This document shows, piece after piece, positions 29,880 to 37,034 of a DNA stretch of 37,034 bases. Source of the DNA: Pseudomonas putida. Lineage in GTDB: Bacteria; Pseudomonadota; Gammaproteobacteria; Pseudomonadales; Pseudomonadaceae. The notes beneath the pieces were generated by a model, which made no database searches, had not been told where the DNA came from, and saw only the letters and a program-made list of their open reading frames with translations. The position numbers were made by a program, and so were the translations under genes. Where the stretch lies: assembly GCF_028682475.1 (NCBI RefSeq), contig NZ_JANHLE010000042.1, positions 1 to 37,034 of the forward strand, in the 5' to 3' direction. Within the stretch, counting starts at the first letter, position 1, and each line of letters starts with the position of its first letter.

Positions 29880-32800
29880 ATGAGCGCTGTTTACTGTGTT
29901 ATCTGGAGTGTTGCCAAGCAATGTTGGGTGGTCGCGTCCGAGTTGGCCAGGAAGCGTGGCAAGACTTCACGGTCGAAGATCGGCCGTAATGCCACGATCT
30001 CATTGGCGCTTTCTTTGTGCGGACCGGCGCAAGCAGCCACCCTCGCCTGGTCGCCCACAGGACAGAACTCCGGGGGAGCGGGGGATTGGGACCTCTCCAG
30101 CAGTAGTTGGTACAACGGCACCGTGACGCTGCCGTGGAACAACCTGGCGGGAGACAGTGCTCAGTTTGGCGGCATCCCAGGCACCGTATCTATCGTTGCC
30201 CCGATTACCGTTCAGGATCTGTTGTTCGCGGTCGATGGCTACACGCTCCAGGGCGGCACACTGAACGCTGCTTCGGCCACCATGGGCATCAAGGCCGGCA
30301 GCGGCACGACGGCGACCATCAATTCGAACATCGCCGGGGCAACCCGCGTGGACGTCAATGGTGCCGGAACCATCGTCCTGGGTGGCGTCAATGCCTACAC
30401 GGGGGGAACCACGGTCACCAACAACGGCACGTTGCAGGTGTCGCAGGACAGTAATCTGGGTGCCGCAACGGGCACCCTGAAGCTAGGCGACAACACCACC
30501 CGCGGTACGCTGGCAATCAACGGCAGTGCCTTCTCGTCAACCCGCACGGTGACGCTCGGCCTGGTTGGCGGCGCGATCGATGTGGCATCGGGTGCAAACG
30601 CCACCTTTGGTGGTGTAATCAGCGGCACCGGTCCGTTCACCTTCAATGGCGGCGGTACGCTGGTGCTGACGGCTGCCAATACTTACAGCGCGGCGACGAC
30701 CATCTCGTCAGGTACCCTGCAGGTCGGCAATGGCGGGGCGACTGGCGCGCTAGGTAGCGCTGTGGTCACCAACAACGGCACCCTGGCGTTCAATCGCAAC
30801 AATAGCATTACTGTTGGCAACGTGATTTCCGGCACCGGTGCGTTAACGCATATCGGCGCTGGCACCACCATACTGACCGGCGACAACACCTACACCGGTG
30901 GCACCACCATCAGCGCGGGCAAGCTGCAAATTGGCGCAGGCGGCGCGACGGGCTCAATCGTCGGCAATGTTGTCAACAATGGCGAGCTGATCTTCAGTCA
31001 CAACAATACCTACACCCACGCGGGCGTGATTTCCGGTACGGGTGCGGTGCAACAGAATGGTGGTACGACCGTTTTGAGCGGTGCCAACACCTACACCGGT
31101 GAAACGCTCATGCGCAGCGGGGTGCTGCAGGTGGCCAGCGATGGCAATCTGGGTGCGTCGTCAGGTCGTCTGCATTTCGTTGGCAACAGTAACTTCCGGG
31201 CAAGCTCCGCGCTCACCACAGCACGCGATGTCGTCGTCGACAGCGGCGTCAATGGTTATGTCGGGAGTGCGGCTGATACCGCACCCTTGACGCTCAGCGG
31301 TGTGGTGTCCGGCGCCGGCCGGCTGGGTGTCGATGTCGGGTTGGTTTACCTGACGGGGAACAATACCTATACCGGCGGCACGAACATCTACGGGGGGACG
31401 CTGGCAATTTCGAGCGACAGCAATCTGGGCGCCGCATCCGGTGCCCTGAACTTCGTCAACGCCGGCGTGCTGCGCGTGCTCAACGATTACGGCACGGCCC
31501 GCAATATCGTCCTGGGCGGCAATGGTTTCATCGAAGCCTACAATGGCTCGACGGTGACCCTGAACGGGACGATCTCGGGCGGTGGTTACTTTGCCATGCG
31601 GGCTGCAGGCACCCCAGGTGGAACGGTGGTGCTCAATGGCAACAACACTTACACCGGTGTCACGTATGTGCAGGGGGGCGTCAGGGCGCTCGTGTCGAAT
31701 GCTGCCAATCTTGGCGGTTCGAAAGATGTGAACTTTGGCAACGGAACCCTCGTAACGACGGGAAGTTTCACCATCAACAAGGTTGGGCTCAGCAGCGGCG
31801 GTGCCACTATTGACGTGGCGCCGACAACGACGCTGACGGTCAGTGGCGATATTTACGGCAGTGCCTCGGCATTACGGAAAACCAATACCGGTACCTTGGT
31901 GTTGGCTGGAACCAGCAGCTCCACCAGCGGGTTCATCATCGATGGCGGCACGTTGCAAGTTGGCAATGGCGGGACCACTGGCGTGCTGGGCACGGGCAAC
32001 GTCGTCAACAACAGTGCGTTGGCGTTCAATCGCTCGGACGCCTATGCCTACGGCGGTGTCGTCTCCGGTAGCGGCACCTTGACCCAGAGCGGCACCGGCA
32101 CCACGACGCTGACTGGCAACAACAGCTACGCCGGCGCGACACGCGTGGCGGCTGGCACACTGTTGATCAACGGCAACCAGACGTCCGCCAGAGGGCTGAC
32201 GACTGTGGAGTCCGGCGCGACCCTGGGCGGCATCGGCACCCTCGGCGGCAGTGTTACGGTCAATGACGGCGGCATCCTGTCACCGGGCGCTGCGAGCGGT
32301 GCGGCAGGCACCCTGACCATTGGCGGCAATCTTGTGTTGTCCAATGGCGCGATACTCAACTACAACCTCGGCCAGTCCGACGTGGTCGGCGGAGCGTTCA
32401 ATGACCAAACGGTGGTCGGCGGCAACTTGACGCTGGACGGCACCCTGAATGTCAGCACAACGACAGGCGGCACATTTGATCCGGGTGTTTACCGCATCAT
32501 CAGTTATTCAGGGGCGCTGACCGACAACGGACTGGCCCTGGGGAGCATGCCGACTGGTTCGAACACAGTGCTGCAGACCTCGATCAACGGCCAGGTCAAC
32601 CTGATCAACTCCCTGGCCAACATGCGCTTCTGGGATGGTTCCGCAGTTGGCAACCCGAACAACGGGGTGGTGGAGGGCGGCAGCGGTATCTGGAACAGCG
32701 GAGCCGCGGCAAACAGCAACTGGACCAATGCCGCCGGAACGGCGAACGGCGTCTACACACCCGGTTTTGCCCTGTTCCAGGGCTTGCCGGGCACTGTCAC

Positions 32801-35800
32801 GGTTGACAACAGCGGTGGCCAGGTCGCCGCAACCGGTATGCAGTTCGCGGCTAACGGCTATGTGCTGAACGGTGGTGCCATCGACCTGTCCGAGACCACG
32901 CCGGGTGCCGATGCGGCAACGGTCCGGGTTGGCGACGGCACGGCGGCGGGGAGCAACTTTGTCGCCACCGTCGGATCGGCCCTGCAAGGCAGCGTCGGTT
33001 TGGTCAAGACCGACCGTGGCACGCTGGTGCTCAGCGGCGATAACACCTATACCGGCGACACGACAATTGTTGGCGGTACCTTGCAACTGGGCAATGGCGG
33101 GACCTCGGGTTCGATCGTCGGGGGCGTCGTCAACAGCAGCAACCTGGCGATCAATCGCAGCGATACCCTTACCGTCGGCGGGGTGATTTCCGGTACGGGT
33201 GCGTTCCAGCAGATCGGCACGGGAACCACCGTGTTGACCGGCAATAATACCTATGGCGGTGCCACGACCATCGCGCGCGGTACCCTGCAGGTCGGTAATG
33301 GCGGGACGACGGGTACCTTGGGTGCGGGTGCACTGAACAACAATGGCATGCTGGCTTTCAACCGCAGCGACACCTTCACCTACGGCGGTGTCATCTCAGG
33401 TACCGGCGCACTGGACCAGCGCGGTACCGGCATCACGGTGCTCACGGGCAACAACACCTACACCGGCAATACAACCATTACCGCCGGTACGCTGCAGCTG
33501 GGCGATGGCACCGCGAACGGAGGTGGCTCGATCGCCGGCAGCATTAGCAACAACGCTACCCTGGTTTTCAATCGCAATGTGACCTCCACCTATGCGGGGG
33601 TGATTTCCGGCAACGGCACGGTCGAACAACGTAGTGGCACACTCACCCTGAGTGGCGCCAATACCTACAGCGGTGGTACCACCCTGCGAGGTGGCAACCT
33701 GCGGATTTCGAGCGATAGTAACCTTGGCGACCTGTCGGCGAATCTGACCTTCGATGGCGGCGCCTTGCAAACTGGCGCTACGCTTGGCCGTGACATCGTA
33801 CTCGCCGCTGGAGGCGGTCTCGTGTACGGCGCTGGAGGCACCCTCAATGGCACGATCTCCGGGCCTGGTCGGTTGTGGTTTCATACCGGTACCACGACGG
33901 TCAACGGCGCGAACACCTACACCGGTGGAACCCTCATTACCGACGGTGGCTGGGTCGTAATCAATTCTGCGAGCGCACTGGGTACCGGCGCCATCACCGG
34001 CCAGGCGAACGATACCGTTTACGGTGGTGGTGGCTATCTGCGAACCACTGCCGATATGACCCTGGCAAACACGATCAACTACGGGATGACCTCGTTCTAT
34101 GGGTCTTCGGCGCAATCCCTCAACATATTTACCAACGCTGGAACTACCCTGACGCTGACCGGTGCTATTCAATCCGTCGGCGGTTATCGACCCTCGAAGG
34201 GCCTCAGCAAGAACGACGCCGGCAAGCTGGTGCTGGCTAACACGGCCTACACCGGCAGCGATGCACTGCGGATATTTGGCGGGACGGTGCAGGTCGGCGA
34301 TGGTGGCACGCGCGGTACCCTCGGCGCGGTGCCCGTACAGATGGCCGCGCAGACCAAGTTGCAATTTAATCGCAGCGATACCTACGTGTATGCTGGCGGG
34401 ATATCCGGCGCCGGCGCCGTGGAGCAGAACGGCAGCGGTATCACCGTGCTGGCAGGCGCCAATACCCACACCGGTGGCACCACCATCAACGCCGGCACGC
34501 TGCAGATTGGTAATGGCGGTACCACGGGGTCGGTAGCCGGCGATATCACCAACAACAGCAACCTTGCGTTCAACCGCAGTGACGTCTTCACCTTTGCCGG
34601 CGTGGTGTCGGGCAGCGGCGCCCTGCAGCAGAACGGCAGCGGCACCCTGGTGGTGAACAACGACCATACCTATACCGGCGGCACCACCATCAATGCCGGC
34701 ACGCTGCAGCTGGGTGATGGCGGCACGAGGGGCATGATCGTTGGCGATATCGTCAACAATTCCGCACTGGCCTTCAATTTCGGTTCTACCCATAGCCATG
34801 GCGGCGCCATTTCCGGTACCGGCGGCCTGCAGCAAAACGGCTTGGGCGACACGCTTCTGAGTGGCACCAACAGCTATAAAGGTACGACCACGGTGTCGAG
34901 GGGCAGGCTCTTCGTCAATGGTGACCAATCGGCCGCGACAGGTGCCACCAGCGTGGCTGCGGGGGCGACCCTGGGCGGCACCGGAGTGATCGGCGGCAAT
35001 GTCAACATCGCCAATGATGGCATCCTGGCGCCGGGCAGTGCCGATGGCACGGGTGGCACGCTGACCATCAATGGCAATCTTGGGCTCAATGCCACTTCGG
35101 TCCTGCATTACACCTTCGGTACGCTCAATGGCGTGTCGCAGAACAGCCGGACCGATGTCAACGGCAACCTGACCCTGGACGGTCGTCTTGACGTGGCTAC
35201 CCCGGTGGGCGGCACGTTCGATCCGGGTATTTACCGCATTTTCAGCTATACCGGCGCCTTGACCAACAACGGCCTGGCGCTTGGCACCCTGCCTTCGTCG
35301 ACAACGGTGGCCCTGCAGACCGGAGTCCCCGGACAGATCAACCTGATCAATACCACTGGTATTCTCACGGCGATCTGGGACGGCAGCGACCCGAGCAAAT
35401 ACAACAATGGTATCGCCGACGGCGGCTCCGGTGTCTGGAGTCGGAATGTGGCGCGTAGCACCTGGGGCGACCCAAGCAGTTCGATCAACTCTACCTATAC
35501 GCCGACTTCGTTCGTGATTTTCCAGGGTTCGAGCGGCACGGTGACGGTGGACAAGAGCTTTGGCGATATTTCCACGGCCGGGATACAGTTCGGGGTTGAT
35601 GGCTATTCGCTCAGCGGCGATGAGATCAACCTGGTCGAGACAGCCTCCGGGTCGGGTAGCACGACGATCCGCGTCGGTGATGGTTCGGAGGTGGGTGCCG
35701 GTTTCACCGCGTCGATAGGTTCGATCCTGAAGGGCAGTACCCGCGTCACCAAGACCGATCTGGGCAAGTTGGTGCTGACGGGGGCCAATACCTACAGCGG

Positions 35801-37034
35801 TGGCACGGCAATCAATGGCGGCACACTGAGCCTGTCCAGCGACGCCAACCTCGGTGCGCTGAGCGGTGCGCTGAGTTTCGATGGCGGCGTGCTGGAAGCC
35901 TCCGAGTCGTTCGCCACGGCGCGCACGACGACGCTCAATAGCAAGGGCGGCACGTTCAATGTCGACAGCGGCAAAACACTGACAATCAACGGTGCGGTCG
36001 GTGGCCTGGGCAAACTGACCAAGACCGATGCTGGCACGTTGCTGCTCGCGGGGGTAAACACCTACAGCGGTGGTACCGCGATCAATGCCGGTAAGGTGCA
36101 GGTGTCCAGTGACGCCAACCTCGGTGCGGCCTCGGGCACGTTGACGTTCGATGGTGGAGCGCTGGAAAGCACGGGATCATTCACCACGACGCGCGCGACG
36201 ACGCTAAATGCCATGGGCGGCACGTTCGATGTCGACAGCGGCAAGACACTGACAATCAATAGTGTGGTCGATGGCGCGGGCAAACTGACCAAGGCCGATG
36301 CCGGCACGTTGCTGCTCGCCGGTGTAAACACTTACAGCGGTGGTACCGCGATCAATGGCGGTAAGGTTCAGGTGTCCAGCGATGCCAGCCTCGGTGCGGC
36401 CTCGGGCGCGCTGAGTTTCGATGGAGGGGTATTGGCAACCACGGCATCGCTGACCTCATCGCGTGCGATCACCCTGAGTGCGGGCGGAGGTACCCTGGAT
36501 GTCAACGCTGGCAGCACACTGTTGCTGACGGGTATCGCCAGCGGCACGGGTATGTTGAGCAAGGCCAATGTCGGTACCCTGGTGCTGAGCAGTGCCAACA
36601 CCTACAGTGGCGGTACCAGCGTATCGGGTGGCGTGTTGAAAATTACCGATGCCGATGGCGTTGGCACCGGCACGGTGAACATCAACACCGCAGCGGGCAG
36701 TGCGACGACCGGGCTGGAGTTGGCGTTAGCCTCGGCCAGCACCTTCGATAACCTCCTGGCCGGTGCAGGCACGACCACGGTGAGCGGGGCGCAGGCCACG
36801 ATCAGCGGCGCCAATGCGGCCTACACAGGGCAGTGGAAGGTGACCGGTACGGGTACCTTGGCGGTGGCTAATAACGCCACCACCAGCACCGACAACCTGG
36901 GCACCGGCGGGGTCGATATTGCCGCGGGCGGCATCGTCAACACCCTGACCAGCGGCGCCTTCAGCTTCGACAACGCACTGACCGGTGCCGGCACGCTGAA
37001 CGCGTCCAACGCCAACCAGGCGTTCTCGTTCGGT
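29880..37034 (+). CDS. Giant autotransporter adhesin with PATR repeats, 3' end outside window
   Basis: The frame opens at ATG 29880, sealed by an in-frame TAA at 29871, and runs open to the last base (2385 codons seen). The first 52 residues are an extended signal peptide of type V secretion: MSAVYCVIWSVAKQCWVVAS, then ELARKRGK and a hydrophobic segment ending AQA, with cleavage expected near 52/53. The passenger is Gly/Thr/Asn-rich and apparently cysteine-free. It has about 20 copies of the passenger-associated transport repeat, with cores such as NTYTGGTTI and GTLQVGNGG followed by GxISGTGxL. These predict a long beta-helix. Three blocks start with a W-rich unit and a VDGYTL- or ANGYVL-like segment. 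No beta-barrel domain is reached, so its presence is inferred. It should be an outer-membrane adhesin or biofilm protein. No ribosome site is evident before the ATG. Confidence 0.9.
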   Translation, partial: MSAVYCVIWSVAKQCWVVASELARKRGKTSRSKIGRNATISLALSLCGPAQAATLAWSPTGQNSGGAGDWDLSSSSWYNGTVTLPWNNLAGDSAQFGGIPGTVSIVAPITVQDLLFAVDGYTLQGGTLNAASATMGIKAGSGTTATINSNIAGATRVDVNGAGTIVLGGVNAYTGGTTVTNNGTLQVSQDSNLGAATGTLKLGDNTTRGTLAINGSAFSSTRTVTLGLVGGAIDVASGANATFGGVISGTGPFTFNGGGTLVLTAANTYSAATTISSGTLQVGNGGATGALGSAVVTNNGTLAFNRNNSITVGNVISGTGALTHIGAGTTILTGDNTYTGGTTISAGKLQIGAGGATGSIVGNVVNNGELIFSHNNTYTHAGVISGTGAVQQNGGTTVLSGANTYTGETLMRSGVLQVASDGNLGASSGRLHFVGNSNFRASSALTTARDVVVDSGVNGYVGSAADTAPLTLSGVVSGAGRLGVDVGLVYLTGNNTYTGGTNIYGGTLAISSDSNLGAASGALNFVNAGVLRVLNDYGTARNIVLGGNGFIEAYNGSTVTLNGTISGGGYFAMRAAGTPGGTVVLNGNNTYTGVTYVQGGVRALVSNAANLGGSKDVNFGNGTLVTTGSFTINKVGLSSGGATIDVAPTTTLTVSGDIYGSASALRKTNTGTLVLAGTSSSTSGFIIDGGTLQVGNGGTTGVLGTGNVVNNSALAFNRSDAYAYGGVVSGSGTLTQSGTGTTTLTGNNSYAGATRVAAGTLLINGNQTSARGLTTVESGATLGGIGTLGGSVTVNDGGILSPGAASGAAGTLTIGGNLVLSNGAILNYNLGQSDVVGGAFNDQTVVGGNLTLDGTLNVSTTTGGTFDPGVYRIISYSGALTDNGLALGSMPTGSNTVLQTSINGQVNLINSLANMRFWDGSAVGNPNNGVVEGGSGIWNSGAAANSNWTNAAGTANGVYTPGFALFQGLPGTVTVDNSGGQVAATGMQFAANGYVLNGGAIDLSETTPGADAATVRVGDGTAAGSNFVATVGSALQGSVGLVKTDRGTLVLSGDNTYTGDTTIVGGTLQLGNGGTSGSIVGGVVNSSNLAINRSDTLTVGGVISGTGAFQQIGTGTTVLTGNNTYGGATTIARGTLQVGNGGTTGTLGAGALNNNGMLAFNRSDTFTYGGVISGTGALDQRGTGITVLTGNNTYTGNTTITAGTLQLGDGTANGGGSIAGSISNNATLVFNRNVTSTYAGVISGNGTVEQRSGTLTLSGANTYSGGTTLRGGNLRISSDSNLGDLSANLTFDGGALQTGATLGRDIVLAAGGGLVYGAGGTLNGTISGPGRLWFHTGTTTVNGANTYTGGTLITDGGWVVINSASALGTGAITGQANDTVYGGGGYLRTTADMTLANTINYGMTSFYGSSAQSLNIFTNAGTTLTLTGAIQSVGGYRPSKGLSKNDAGKLVLANTAYTGSDALRIFGGTVQVGDGGTRGTLGAVPVQMAAQTKLQFNRSDTYVYAGGISGAGAVEQNGSGITVLAGANTHTGGTTINAGTLQIGNGGTTGSVAGDITNNSNLAFNRSDVFTFAGVVSGSGALQQNGSGTLVVNNDHTYTGGTTINAGTLQLGDGGTRGMIVGDIVNNSALAFNFGSTHSHGGAISGTGGLQQNGLGDTLLSGTNSYKGTTTVSRGRLFVNGDQSAATGATSVAAGATLGGTGVIGGNVNIANDGILAPGSADGTGGTLTINGNLGLNATSVLHYTFGTLNGVSQNSRTDVNGNLTLDGRLDVATPVGGTFDPGIYRIFSYTGALTNNGLALGTLPSSTTVALQTGVPGQINLINTTGILTAIWDGSDPSKYNNGIADGGSGVWSRNVARSTWGDPSSSINSTYTPTSFVIFQGSSGTVTVDKSFGDISTAGIQFGVDGYSLSGDEINLVETASGSGSTTIRVGDGSEVGAGFTASIGSILKGSTRVTKTDLGKLVLTGANTYSGGTAINGGTLSLSSDANLGALSGALSFDGGVLEASESFATARTTTLNSKGGTFNVDSGKTLTINGAVGGLGKLTKTDAGTLLLAGVNTYSGGTAINAGKVQVSSDANLGAASGTLTFDGGALESTGSFTTTRATTLNAMGGTFDVDSGKTLTINSVVDGAGKLTKADAGTLLLAGVNTYSGGTAINGGKVQVSSDASLGAASGALSFDGGVLATTASLTSSRAITLSAGGGTLDVNAGSTLLLTGIASGTGMLSKANVGTLVLSSANTYSGGTSVSGGVLKITDADGVGTGTVNINTAAGSATTGLELALASASTFDNLLAGAGTTTVSGAQATISGANAAYTGQWKVTGTGTLAVANNATTSTDNLGTGGVDIAAGGIVNTLTSGAFSFDNALTGAGTLNASNANQAFSFG
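35791..36600 (+). repeat. Tandem array of three 270-base units in the autotransporter gene
   Basis: Three units start at 35791, 36061 and 36331, each with C(C/T)TACAGCGG; the flank at 36601 begins the same way. Every unit is exactly 270 bases (90 codons). The first two are very similar over their full length, and the third has diverged in its second half. Shorter 204-207-base steps occur earlier (33045, 33249, 33456, 33663). Such arrays can change copy number by recombination without breaking the frame. Confidence 0.9.

Noticed and set aside
29738..29989. 83-codon plus-strand frame before the adhesin
   Set aside because: It overlaps the ESPR-coding start in another frame, lacks a ribosome site and is cysteine-rich in an uneven way.
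33396..35108. 570-codon open frame on the minus strand inside the adhesin gene
   Set aside because: It is a shadow of the repetitive plus-strand gene. Its composition is odd and repetitive, and it has no family match that I recognise.
29880..37034. CRISPR-like array suggested by many regularly spaced similar strings
   Set aside because: The repeats are in-frame protein-coding PATR units with diverged copies and no unique spacers.

Overview
The window looks like a Pseudomonas chromosome, most likely of the P. putida or P. fluorescens group. The evidence is the high GC content, the biotin order bioB-F-H-C-D, the pqqFABCDE cluster beside davBA, an RsmY-type sRNA next to paired acyl-CoA dehydrogenase genes, and several Pseudomonas REP elements. 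The species assignment rests on recalled gene order, not on a database search.

Left part (1-8560). On the minus strand lie a Tat-exported PhoX-type phosphatase with a candidate Pho box, a ModE-type molybdate regulator and a ComF-type phosphoribosyltransferase. The biotin operon bioBFHCD diverges from comF on the plus strand. A well-formed BirA operator lies inside the first comF codons and overlaps the -35 of the likely bioB promoter. A 98-residue flagellar-rod-like protein follows bioD.

Middle part (8560-17120). Two long-type acyl-CoA dehydrogenase paralogues flank a membrane diguanylate cyclase. The first has a strong sigma70 promoter overlapped by two PsrA-like boxes. After the second comes an intergenic sRNA gene, rsmY, with its GacA upstream activating site; this links the region to Gac/Rsm control. 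A LysR regulator diverges from a class III aminotransferase, which is followed by a tiny Pmp3/YqaE membrane protein and a REP pair.

Right-centre part (17116-27804), all minus strand. An Lrp-type regulator precedes davB-davA (lysine to 5-aminovalerate), then pqqF, pqqA, a hairpin terminator, pqqBCDE and an S9 peptidase. The pqq genes make pyrroloquinoline quinone, the cofactor of periplasmic dehydrogenases.

Right end (27897-37034). A WaaZ/DUF115-like protein, a newly read 51-codon reading frame and a hexapeptide acetyltransferase (CysE-like) suggest a cell-surface polysaccharide theme. A terminator then separates them from a very large autotransporter adhesin gene. It starts at 29880 with an extended signal peptide (ESPR), stays open to the last base (about 2385 codons seen), and is built from about 20 passenger-associated repeats, including an exact 270-bp tandem array. 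Its beta-barrel end lies outside the window.
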